Below, piece by piece: positions 7,643-15,204 of a stretch of DNA of 64,000 bases (position 1 is its first letter; every line of letters starts with the position of its first letter). The notes under the pieces are model-generated. The model was not told where the DNA came from. It saw nothing but the letters and a program-made list of their open reading frames with translations, and made no database searches. The DNA is from Bog-756 sp963718405. Its GTDB lineage: Bacteria > Actinomycetota > Acidimicrobiia > Acidimicrobiales > RAAP-2. The stretch is from NCBI GenBank assembly GCA_963718405.1, contig CAVQYZ010000002.1, positions 496,001 to 560,000 on the forward strand, read 5' to 3'. A program made the position numbers and the translations under genes.

Positions 7643-9319
7643 GTGGTGCGGACCGATGGCGGCGGGGCATTCTTGAGCGACGGAGGTCGGCGGTTGGTGG
7701 GTGGGGCCACAACGAACACCACCGGGCAACCATCGAATCCCCGGGTTGGTGACTCCGGTGGGTCCGACAACAATGTCCGGGTGGAGGTAGCAGCGACCGG
7801 CCCCGGCCCAGTGATCACCTCCGGCGCCCAGCTTCAGCGGTCGGCATGGGCGGTCCCGGCAGTGGTGTTTGCCGCAGCCGTGGCCATGCGGCTGATCCCG
7901 CTGTTGGTGCAGCACACGTTGACCGGCGTTCTCGAATACGACGACGGCGTCCAATTCTCCGCGGCCGCCCAGTTGGTGGCCGGTCACCTGCCCTACCGGG
8001 ACTTCGTCTTCATCCAGCCGCCCGGCGTGGTCCTTCTCCTGAGCCCGTTCACCGCGTTGGCCCACTGGACCGGCGACACCGTGGCCATGGCTTTGGCGAG
8101 AGTGGTGTTCATAACCGTGGCCGGGGCCAATGCCGCCCTGATCGCCTACCTGCTCCGGTCCCGGGGCCGAGCAGCCGCCCTGGCCGGTGGGTTGCTCTAT
8201 GCCGTGTGGCAGGCGAGCGTGGCGGCCGAGCACACCCTGCTTCTCGAACCTCTCCTGACCTTCGGGGTTCTGACGGCCATGGTGCTGGTCGAAGGCCCGA
8301 ACCGTCGCACGGCCTGCCTGTGGGCCGGCGTCGTCCTCGGGGCGGCCACCTCGGTGAAGGTGTGGATGGGACCGGTGGCCCTCGTGTTCATCTGGCTGGT
8401 CTACCGCCGTCACGGGAAGCGGGAGTCCGCCCGTTTCGTCCTCGGCTATGTCGCCGCCCTCATCCTGACCAGCGGGCCATTCCTGATCCTGGCGCCCCAT
8501 CAGTTCGTCCGGCAAGTGGTCGTCGACCAGATGGAGCGCCCGGGCTCTGGAGCCACCATCTGGGAACGCTTGCAGTATCTCTCCGGGTTGATGAACCACT
8601 CCCGGCTGGATGCGGACCTGACCGTTCACGGCCTGGCGGTGTTGGCCATCGTGGGTATGGCCGGGATCGTCGTCCTGGCGTGGCCGGACCCCGGGTCCCG
8701 CCCGTGGATGGCCATCGGGGCCATGGAACTGGTCCTGGTCCTGGTGGCTCCCAGCTTCAGCTATCACTACGTCGATTTCCCGGCCGGCTCGGTCTGCATC
8801 CTGGCCGGTATGGCGGTCCCCCAGGGTCGGCGACTGCTGGCAGGACGGGGCCGGGCAGTTGGAGCCGTGGCGGTAGCCGCAGTGGTGGCTCTGGTGGCGG
8901 TCCTGGCCCTGTCATCGGCCACCGGCCCGGTGGGGGGAAGGACAGACCAGCCGGCGCTGGCCTCGTTCGTGGCCCACCAGCACTGCGTCTGGACCCCGAC
9001 GGCGAGCCTGTCGATCGCCCTGGATGTGGAGACACGCCAGATTCAGCGCGACTGTCCCTACACCACCGACCCGTACGGAACGATCCTGGATCTCAGCAAG
9101 GGTCAGGTCGACGCCTCCAACAACGCTGTAGCGGTGACCGGCCCGCGACTGGCCGTGTGGCAGGACACCGTGCGCCGACAACTGTTGGCCAGCTCGGCGA
9201 TCGTGGCCGATGTGGAGACGGTCGAGCAGGGCTGGGACCTGGCCACGGTGGCACTGTTCCATCGCTTGTATGTGCCGGTTGGCCAGGCTGACGGCTACAC
9301 CCTCTACCGGCGTCGGTGA
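7643..9319 (+). CDS. GT-C family (ArnT/PMT-like) membrane glycosyltransferase
   Basis: A hydrophilic N-terminus of about 70 residues precedes roughly ten TM helices. The first periplasmic loop carries LEYDDGVQFSAAAQLVAGHLPYRDF followed by FIQPPG, the acidic-pair and HxPYRDF...QPPG pattern of ArnT/PMT-type glycosyltransferases that use polyprenyl-phosphate sugars (stated in short motifs: YDDGVQF, GHLPYRDF, FIQPPG). A soluble C-terminal part of about 120 residues follows the last helix. Acceptor and sugar are unknown. GTG 7643 is the farthest plausible start; an internal start nearer the first TM helix is possible because the leader looks poorly conserved. Confidence 0.8.
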   Translation: MVRTDGGGAFLSDGGRRLVGGATTNTTGQPSNPRVGDSGGSDNNVRVEVAATGPGPVITSGAQLQRSAWAVPAVVFAAAVAMRLIPLLVQHTLTGVLEYDDGVQFSAAAQLVAGHLPYRDFVFIQPPGVVLLLSPFTALAHWTGDTVAMALARVVFITVAGANAALIAYLLRSRGRAAALAGGLLYAVWQASVAAEHTLLLEPLLTFGVLTAMVLVEGPNRRTACLWAGVVLGAATSVKVWMGPVALVFIWLVYRRHGKRESARFVLGYVAALILTSGPFLILAPHQFVRQVVVDQMERPGSGATIWERLQYLSGLMNHSRLDADLTVHGLAVLAIVGMAGIVVLAWPDPGSRPWMAIGAMELVLVLVAPSFSYHYVDFPAGSVCILAGMAVPQGRRLLAGRGRAVGAVAVAAVVALVAVLALSSATGPVGGRTDQPALASFVAHQHCVWTPTASLSIALDVETRQIQRDCPYTTDPYGTILDLSKGQVDASNNAVAVTGPRLAVWQDTVRRQLLASSAIVADVETVEQGWDLATVALFHRLYVPVGQADGYTLYRRR

Positions 9320-9343
9320 CCAACGCCAGATCCGGATCGGCTC

Positions 9344-9616
9344 CTAGGAATCCTCTGCTTCGACCACGGTGATGTCTTCTTCGATGGCGTGAAGTTCGCC
9401 GTCTTCGCCGACCACGGAGATGGTTTCATCGACCACCATGTCGCCGTCTTCGGTGATGACGGCGACGGTCTCATCGGTGGCGATGACATTGCCGTCCTTG
9501 TCGATCGCCACAACCAGGTCATCCACGACAGCGTTTCCCTCGTCATCGATGCCCGCGCTCTCGACCTCCACCACCTCGAGGTCGTTGTCGGTGCGCTCGT
9601 CGCTGGTGTCACTCAT
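9344..9616 (-). CDS. Small acidic tandem-repeat protein
   Basis: ATG 9616 is preceded at 5 nt by GGAGG, giving 90 residues; an ATG four codons upstream lies inside that SD context and is less likely. The protein is extremely acidic and consists of four to five imperfect repeats of 15-16 residues with the pattern hydrophobic-rich strand, acidic DG turn, hydrophobic strand, acidic pair: LVVAIDKDGNVIATDE, TVAVITEDGDMVVDE, TISVVGEDGELHAIEE. DKDGN resembles a calcium-binding loop but a full EF-hand is absent. I do not recognise a family. It is convergent with the GT-C gene. Confidence 0.7.
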   Translation of the reverse strand: MSDTSDERTDNDLEVVEVESAGIDDEGNAVVDDLVVAIDKDGNVIATDETVAVITEDGDMVVDETISVVGEDGELHAIEEDITVVEAEDS

Positions 9617-9804
9617 GGTTGCCTCCATCGGTGTGGCTGGATTCCCTGTCTGCAGATCATGGCACGTCGACCCAGCAACCCCTGGTCAGTGCGCGGTTGA
9701 GATGACCCGAGCCAGACGGGGCCGAGGTCACCCACTGGGCCTTCAATCGCTCATAGAGTCTCATCTCACGAGCTTTCCAGGCGGGAAGCGGGATGGAGGG
9801 ATCG

Positions 9805-10338
9805 ATGACTGACGTAACCGCGAGTTGGCTCTTGGACCTTCAGATTCCAAGCCTCCTCCGTCGGTGGGACGGTCGCTCCCGTCCGACGCCGGTACGGGTT
9901 CCGGAACTGGCCCCCGCTCCCCGACACCGTGGTGAAGCCGTGTGGGTGCCTTACGAAGAGGATGTGCCACCCCGCCGATCGGCACCCTTGCTCGAGGACC
10001 GGGTTGAACTTGGCGCGGAGTGGGTCCGGCTCCGGGCCCAGATTCCGTCTTTGCGACGGGAGCGGGACGAACTGCAGTTGGAACTGAGCGGCCTCCGATG
10101 TGAGATTCCGGCATTGAGGCAGGAGCGGGACGAGCTTCTGGCGGCTGCGGTACCGCTCAGCGCGGAAGTGAGGAAACTCGAGTCGAAACAGGAGGAGATG
10201 ATCTCCCTCAGGTCCGAGATCCAGGCCCTTCGAGCGCGAAAGGCTTCACTGGAGAAGTCACTGGCGGAGATACGCAGGCCGGCGGGAGCGAGTAGGCGCT
10301 CACGATTCACGGACAACCGGACGTTCCACGATTCGTGA
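9805..10338 (+). CDS. Coiled-coil protein of unknown function
   Basis: ATG 9805 has GGAGGG 5 nt upstream; an in-frame ATG four codons earlier (9793) is the alternative. The product has 177 residues. After about 70 residues rich in Arg and Pro comes a long amphipathic helix (about 72-160) with internal repeats, notably RAQIPSLRRERDELQLEL and RCEIPALRQERDELLAAA, typical of a parallel coiled coil. The C-terminus is basic. There is no signal peptide. Function is unknown; a scaffold or filament role is only a suggestion. It is flanked on both sides by oppositely oriented genes, so it is monocistronic. Confidence 0.7.
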   Translation: MTDVTASWLLDLQIPSLLRRWDGRSRPTPVRVPELAPAPRHRGEAVWVPYEEDVPPRRSAPLLEDRVELGAEWVRLRAQIPSLRRERDELQLELSGLRCEIPALRQERDELLAAAVPLSAEVRKLESKQEEMISLRSEIQALRARKASLEKSLAEIRRPAGASRRSRFTDNRTFHDS

Positions 10339-10472
10339 CGGGCCTGGCTCCGGTGAACCCAACCGGGAGTGACCTTCACCAGGAGTGACCTCACTGGGAG
10401 ACGATGATCTCCGAACAGCGCCAGGATCCGTTGCCGAGCCGTGGCCACTCTTGGCGGCACGGTCTGGCCAGA

Positions 10473-11630
10473 TCATGGTGCACCAGGGCCCCAGAGCACC
10501 GATACGTTCCCGCCGGAGGTTTGTTCGACGATGGCAGGAGGTCCGATCGCGGCCAGGCCGTCCTGGCTCAAATAGACCGTACCGTCGGCCGATACTGCTA
10601 TCCCCTGGGGCCAGAAGTCAGCGTTGCCAGGGAGCCGATAGGACAGGAAATCGTTCTCCGGCCTCGGGGCCGCTGAGCCGTAACTGGCGATGCTGGCACC
10701 CCCGAGGGCCAGGATGCCTCCTCCCGGCACACCGGCCATGGCGCTGACAGCGTCGTGCGGTCTCAGCGTTCCCAAATAGTGCAGGGAGCCATCAGGTGTT
10801 CGCTCCAGGAGGACGAAGGGGTCCGAGCAACCGATATAGAGGTCGCCAGACCCGTCAAAGGCCAACGAGATGGGATCACATTGGTTGTCCGGAGGAAGGG
10901 CAGGATCAAAGCCTGTGAAGGTGGCGGCGTCTGCGACAACCGCCAACGTCCCATCGGTAGCAAGCTGTAGGACCTGGTTGAACCCGGTGAAATAGACCGT
11001 CCCGTCTGGTCCCAGAGCCACCGCGGCCGTGTTTCCGATCGCCACCTGTGTCGCTGGTGTACTGGTCGAGGGTGGGGCCAGTGAATCTGTCTGCTGCCCG
11101 TTTCCGGCAATGGTGTTGATCATCCCGTTCGGTGTGACCTCTCGTATGCGGTTGGCATCGGCGAAGTACACGATGCCGTCGGGACCGACGGCGATGCCCT
11201 GCGGGCCGTCAAGTTCCGCATCGACCGCAGGGCCGCCGTCTCCCGAAAACCCCACTCGGCCGTTGCCGGCCACGACCCGGAAGTGCCCTGAGGGGGTGCG
11301 AGCCAAAATCTGGTTCCGACCACCGTCGGCGATGTACAAGGTCCCGTTGGGAGCGATAGCGAGCGCACCGGGCTGCTTGGGCTGCACCTCATCGCTCGGC
11401 CCGGTGGGAACGGTGGGCTTGGCATGTACATGGGCCCTGGGTGGTAGGGACCGGTGGCTGGGGGCCTTTGCCGGGTGGACGAGGGTCCCGACCAGGAGTG
11501 CCGCGGCCACAAATAGGACCCCGCCTACCGACCATCGACGGTGACGACGGCGCCGAGCTTCCTTGAACAGGACCTCTGGTTCTTCTGGCCTCTGGTCCGA
11601 TTCCGTGTGGCGCTGGTCGATGATGGTCAT
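10473..11630 (-). CDS. Membrane-anchored NHL-repeat beta-propeller protein
   Basis: The 385-residue product has a basic cytoplasmic N-terminus (EARRRRHRRW), one TM helix (about 36-54) and an extracytoplasmic beta-propeller built of NHL repeats. Repeated motifs include PGALAIAPNGTLYIADGG, PQGIAVGPDGIVYFADAN and AAVALGPDGTVYFTG, plus SLAFDGSGDLYIG and PQGIAVSADGTVYLS. NHL propellers usually bind proteins or carbohydrates; no catalytic site is visible. It lies 34 bp after the GntR gene on the same strand and is likely co-transcribed with it and controlled by it. The region is lower in G+C than the chromosome average. Confidence 0.85.
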   Translation of the reverse strand: MTIIDQRHTESDQRPEEPEVLFKEARRRRHRRWSVGGVLFVAAALLVGTLVHPAKAPSHRSLPPRAHVHAKPTVPTGPSDEVQPKQPGALAIAPNGTLYIADGGRNQILARTPSGHFRVVAGNGRVGFSGDGGPAVDAELDGPQGIAVGPDGIVYFADANRIREVTPNGMINTIAGNGQQTDSLAPPSTSTPATQVAIGNTAAVALGPDGTVYFTGFNQVLQLATDGTLAVVADAATFTGFDPALPPDNQCDPISLAFDGSGDLYIGCSDPFVLLERTPDGSLHYLGTLRPHDAVSAMAGVPGGGILALGGASIASYGSAAPRPENDFLSYRLPGNADFWPQGIAVSADGTVYLSQDGLAAIGPPAIVEQTSGGNVSVLWGPGAP

Positions 11631-11664
11631 CGAACGTCCACGAGGGTCGCTGGCCGGTTCCGGT

Positions 11665-12024
11665 TCACGGCAGAGCCTCGATCATTTCAACGATCTCGTC
11701 CCGGCGGTAGCCCTGGGTGCGGCAGAACTCGACCAACTCCCGTATGCGGTTGATGACCACGCTTCGTTCTGGTGTCCCGGCCACGGTGATGCCCCGGCCA
11801 CGTTGGAAGTCGAGCAATCCCTCGTCCCGGAGGAGGTGGAGCGCCCGGAGGACCGTGTTCTTGTTGACTCCGAGGACCGCGGCCATGTCCTTGGCCAAGG
11901 GAAGTCGATCGCCTGGTCCGGCCTCACCTTCGGCGATAGCTCTTCGAATTTCCGCCGCCACCTGGTCGTGCAGGGGAGTGGTGTCGCTACGGTCAATCTT
12001 GACGCGGAACATGGTACTACTCAT
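11665..12024 (-). CDS. GntR-family regulator, YtrA-like
   Basis: At 119 residues this is a short GntR protein with a full winged helix-turn-helix (about residues 15-85: TPLHDQVAAEIRRAIAEGE, LPLAKDMAAVLGVNKNTVLRAL, HLLRDEGLLDFQRGRGI) and only a small helical tail (VINRIRELVEFCRTQGY), the layout of the YtrA subfamily. YtrA regulators usually control transporters in the same operon, yet here the downstream partner is an NHL-repeat protein. A palindrome over its own start codon suggests autoregulation. Two in-frame ATG codons (12024 and 12012) are possible starts. Confidence 0.88.
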   Translation of the reverse strand: MSSTMFRVKIDRSDTTPLHDQVAAEIRRAIAEGEAGPGDRLPLAKDMAAVLGVNKNTVLRALHLLRDEGLLDFQRGRGITVAGTPERSVVINRIRELVEFCRTQGYRRDEIVEMIEALP

Positions 12025-12028
12025 AGTA
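12015..12028. promoter_or_regulatory. Palindrome at the GntR start codon
   Basis: TACTA-CTCA-TAGTA is a perfect 5-bp inverted repeat with a 4-bp centre, overlapping the first codons of the GntR gene. Its location fits an autoregulatory operator, but arms this short can arise by chance. Confidence 0.35.
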
Positions 12029-12196
12029 GATCTAGAAGGCGGAGATTGCCAGCCCTATCGTGACCAACGGTCGATACGACACATCAAGAACTCAAATTCG
12101 AGTGATTACCAGGCAGTCCATTTGGGTAATGGCCTTTCCATGGCTTCCTTGCGTGCGATCCGACCTCCGGTGCCTTTCAGGCTACCTGCGTCGGCC

Positions 12197-12424
12197 ATGA
12201 AGGTTGAACTGAGCCATGACCTCGATAACTGGATACTTACGTATCTCGGACTCACATCTATCGGGCTTGATCCGATCGGTGACGCCCTCTTGGGGTTTGA
12301 GGGCGAACTGACGGATGAGACGGTCGCCGACCATATCGAGTTGAGATTGCGGGCAGCCGGGCGAAATCCGGTCCGCACCACATGCGACGTGCATCCGCCC
12401 GTCGTGGCCGCCTGGAAGATCTGA
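12197..12424 (+). CDS. Hypothetical 75-aa frame
   Basis: This frame begins MKVELSHDLDNWILTYLGL and ends PPVVAAWKI. Its composition (balanced acidic and hydrophobic residues, few Arg/Pro runs) is more protein-like than any other frame in the interval between the GntR and GH1 genes. No SD precedes the ATG and no family is recognised. It may be an orphan accessory gene or the remnant of one. The rest of the 486-bp interval (12025-12510) shows no other convincing gene. Confidence 0.3.
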   Translation: MKVELSHDLDNWILTYLGLTSIGLDPIGDALLGFEGELTDETVADHIELRLRAAGRNPVRTTCDVHPPVVAAWKI

Positions 12425-12510
12425 AATCCAGCGACGCCGCAAGCTACAGCGGAGTTGCGCTATCTGCTCATCCACCGGGTCCACCCAGTGCCTGCGGGCC
12501 CGACGGTCCT

Positions 12511-13719
12511 TCAGACCGGTGGCGTTACCAAGCTGTTTGCCCTGGCTACAGCCCCGAACCACGATGCACTGGGCTTGGGGTGGCGGGCGAACGTCTCGCG
12601 ATCCACGCTGTGGAGCCCGAACTTGGGCCCATACCCGTGGGACCACTCGAAGTTGTCGAGCAGGCTCCATACGAAGTACCCGCGTATGTCTACGCCTTCA
12701 TCGAGAGCGCGTCGCACGCCACGCAAGACTTCGGCGAGATAGCGGATCCGCTCGGCGTCGTCATCGGTGGCGATTCCACTCTCAGTGAGAAGCACCGGGA
12801 GACCGGTCATTGCCGCAGCTCGTCTGGCACAGTGCTCCACCCCCTGCGGCCAATACTCGTATCCCATTTGAGTTGTGGGTACTCCCGGGTCGTTGGCAGC
12901 TTGACCTTCAGGTCCGAAGTGAACGCGCGAGTAGCACTGGACCCCGATGAAGTCGTCTCCTCCGGTAGCTCGGAAGAACCTGTCCTCGAGGATCTCACGC
13001 GCTGCTTCGAGGACGGTCTCCCCACCCGGATCTGCCACCATCTCATCCATGGACAATGTCAGGCCTACAGGAAAGGTGCCGGGTCCCGACCGCAAGGCGT
13101 CGACTGCGAGGCGGTGGGCTCGAACCATGGCCTCGTTTATCGCCATGTGGCGGGCAAAGTTGTGTTCGAACCCGGGTGCGGAGGTCCCGACGTCGTAGGC
13201 CCTGACGCCGATGAGGTTCAGCTCGTTTATCGTGCAGGCCCAACCGACAAGATCGCCGAGATGGGCCGCGCTGCGGGTCACGAAGCGGGAGAATCTATCC
13301 GGCGCGTCCGCAGCCTCCCACCCACCTTGCTCGGTCAGCCACGTCGGGTTGGTGAAATGATGGAAGGTCACAACGGGGACGATGTCCCGCTCGCGGCAAG
13401 CTGCACAGATCCGGCGATAGTGGTCTAGTGCGGCGTTGGAAAACTCCCCTTCAGCAGGCTCGATCCGGCTCCACTCAAGTGAGAACCGGTAGGCCCCGAG
13501 CCCCATTTGCGCAATGAGCTCGATATCCTCGGGCCAGCGGTGCAACGAATCGCATGCGTCACCGCTGGATTCGGCATAACCGGAATCGGGGTCGTGCTCC
13601 TTTGCCCACGAGTCGTTGTTGACGTTACCGCCCTCGACCTGATGAGCTGCGGTCGCCGCGCCCCACAGGAAGCGCTCGGGGAAGCTGAGCTCCACGGCAG
13701 AGGTGTCGGCTCGATCCAC
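12511..13719 (-). CDS. Family GH1 beta-glycosidase
   Basis: A cytoplasmic GH1 TIM-barrel enzyme of 402 residues, shorter than the usual 440-480. The N-terminal signature FLWGAATAAHQVEGG is present. The acid/base Glu lies in TINELN (about E166, normally TFNEP) and the nucleophile in LLTESGIA (about E313, normally TENG). Late elements GYFVWSLLDNFEWSHGYGPKFGL also match. The Asn-Glu-Leu and Glu-Ser-Gly variations suggest unusual specificity, and several loops are shortened. It should hydrolyse beta-glucosides, galactosides or similar. GTG 13719 is preceded at 8 nt by TACAGT, fitting a leaderless transcript. No sugar transporter is adjacent. Confidence 0.9.
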   Translation of the reverse strand: MDRADTSAVELSFPERFLWGAATAAHQVEGGNVNNDSWAKEHDPDSGYAESSGDACDSLHRWPEDIELIAQMGLGAYRFSLEWSRIEPAEGEFSNAALDHYRRICAACRERDIVPVVTFHHFTNPTWLTEQGGWEAADAPDRFSRFVTRSAAHLGDLVGWACTINELNLIGVRAYDVGTSAPGFEHNFARHMAINEAMVRAHRLAVDALRSGPGTFPVGLTLSMDEMVADPGGETVLEAAREILEDRFFRATGGDDFIGVQCYSRVHFGPEGQAANDPGVPTTQMGYEYWPQGVEHCARRAAAMTGLPVLLTESGIATDDDAERIRYLAEVLRGVRRALDEGVDIRGYFVWSLLDNFEWSHGYGPKFGLHSVDRETFARHPKPSASWFGAVARANSLVTPPV

Positions 13720-13727
13720 GAAGGCTC

Positions 13728-13733
13728 ACTGTA
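13728..13733 (-). promoter_or_regulatory. -10 box for the leaderless GH1 gene
   Basis: TACAGT on the minus strand ends 8 nt before the GTG at 13719, matching the TANNNT leaderless arrangement. Confidence 0.4.
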
Positions 13734-14079
13734 GCGCCCGAGGGTTGTTGCCAGCCCGTGGCCAATCATCGTGATGGCCCACAGTCGGTGTCTCCGGTTC
13801 TTCGCAAGGTGTGCCGGAACAGCTGAACCTGATCGGACGTGCTCGCGATCTTTGTTTCTCTGGACCCTGCTTTCAGGGTGAGTGGCGAGAAAGCGTTGAT
13901 AGAGCCACCACTGCTTGCCGGAGCTCCATAGTGTGTCAGCCCAATCCACGACGCCCGAGAGACGCCATGGGGTCTACAACAAGGTTCCCGGGTTGTGGTC
14001 GGCGTGGCTGAGCGCGGTTGGTAACGTCCGTTCGTATATCCCGGCCACATCGGATTGGGAGAAGGTCCATACTGGATTG
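13734..14079. other. Interval without a convincing gene
   Basis: No frame here has family similarity or an SD. A minus-strand frame reading WADTLWSSGKQWWLYQRF is mildly protein-like, and could be a decayed gene, but it lacks a supported start. Base composition is less G+C-rich than the chromosome average, fitting the accessory character of the region. Confidence 0.4.
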
Positions 14080-14895
14080 GTGCCTCCACTCACGGCTCTG
14101 AACCAGAGGCTCAGCGTGGCCTGCGCTCGACGAACGGCGGCGATTGTCGACGCCCTCAACAGGGAGGGCAGCGACGCCCTGTCAGCTCCCTCCTGGCTTC
14201 CGGGCTGGTCCCGGCTCACGATCACCTGTCATCTCCGATACGGGGCCGAGGCGCTGCTTCGCATGACATCCGCCGGGATCTCGGGTCATAGGGCGGCCTA
14301 CTACCCAGACGGACGTGCAATGCAGCGCCCAGGGACACTTGAACCAGCTCCCGGCGAGGACCCCCTGCGGGTCGTGGAATCGCTACGTAGCCTGAGCACG
14401 GAGTTGGAGAAACTTTGGGACAACCTCGATGGTCAGGCGTGGGAGTGGGAGGTCGCTGAGCCAGACGACAACCCTGACCTCGGTCCTGTTCGGATCTCCG
14501 GACTTCCGCTACTGAGGCTCACTGAGGTCGAGGTCCATGGCACCGATCTGGATCTGGGATTGGACGACTGGAGTGATCTCTTTGTGAGGACGGTACTGCC
14601 GATTCGGCTCAGACGACTGAGCGTTCGACGCACCAACCACCGTGAGTTTGATCACTCGCTGCAGGGAACCTGGCTCCTCATTGCGACTGACGGACCCACC
14701 TATTCGGTTTCGGTGAGCGGTGATGTTGTTGAATCACAGCCCGCAGATCCCACAACACCATCGACTGCCGTCATCGAAGCCACCAGTCGAGACTTGCTTG
14801 CGCTTCTTCTCGGCAGAGCTTTCGCCGATGCGCCAAACATCTGGGGTGATCAGGAGTTCGGCCGTGCCTTCTCAGAAGCCTTTCCGGGTCCATGA
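14080..14895 (+). CDS. Maleylpyruvate-isomerase-N-terminal (DinB-like) domain protein
   Basis: From GTG 14080 the product has 271 residues. The early helix (residues about 1-45) and the segment APSWLPGWSRLTITCHLRYGAEALLRM match the four-helix DinB/mycothiol-dependent maleylpyruvate isomerase N-terminal family, whose LPGWxxxHxxxH motif binds a metal. Here the histidine in TCHLRYG is kept. A second acidic segment (LTEVEVHGTDLDLGL) carries the usual VHxxDLxxG signature, and the C-terminal third resembles the MDMPI C-terminal domain. It may be a mycothiol transferase or a sensor. The start is uncertain: the frame is open to 13915 but that extension is not family-like. Confidence 0.75.
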   Translation: MPPLTALNQRLSVACARRTAAIVDALNREGSDALSAPSWLPGWSRLTITCHLRYGAEALLRMTSAGISGHRAAYYPDGRAMQRPGTLEPAPGEDPLRVVESLRSLSTELEKLWDNLDGQAWEWEVAEPDDNPDLGPVRISGLPLLRLTEVEVHGTDLDLGLDDWSDLFVRTVLPIRLRRLSVRRTNHREFDHSLQGTWLLIATDGPTYSVSVSGDVVESQPADPTTPSTAVIEATSRDLLALLLGRAFADAPNIWGDQEFGRAFSEAFPGP

Positions 14896-14940
14896 CGGGC
14901 CAGCATTCCGCTGATACACGCCGAGCATCGTGATTGTCGT

Positions 14941-15189
14941 CCCGCTCCCGGCAAGGCACTTCCTCAGGCTCCGGCCGGGGAGTTGGCCTTCTCTCCCGCT
15001 GCTGTCCGGAGGGCCCAGGAGCAGTAGGACAAGGGTGAGTTGTCCGTTGTCGAGATTGCCCGGCTTGCTGGGGTGAGCCGTCAGACTCTCTATCGATACC
15101 TGAATATCGCTAGGGACGGGCTTCAGGTTCGGCGGCGTAGGGAGCCGGGCATTCGGCCTAGCAGCCCCGTCGAAGCTCAAGACGGATGA
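14941..15189 (+). pseudogene. Remnant of a serine recombinase C-terminal HTH
   Basis: One frame reads LAFSPAAVRRAQEQ, then TAG at 15025-15027, then DKGELSVVEIARLAGVSRQ and TLYRYLN. This is the classic C-terminal helix-turn-helix of resolvase/invertase-type recombinases (GxSVxEIARxxGVSRxTLYRYL), interrupted by a stop where a Tyr or Leu codon is expected. No catalytic N-terminal resolvase domain is found upstream, so only the end of the gene survives. It sits between the DinB-like gene and the RCC1-repeat gene in the low-G+C island and marks past mobile-element activity. Confidence 0.65.
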
Positions 15190-15204
15190 ATCCTGGGGCT
15201 TGTG

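Noticed and set aside
12182..12670. Minus-strand frame over the start of the GH1 region
   Set aside because: It is an out-of-frame shadow of GH1 (12511-13719) at its left end and has no motif or SD elsewhere.
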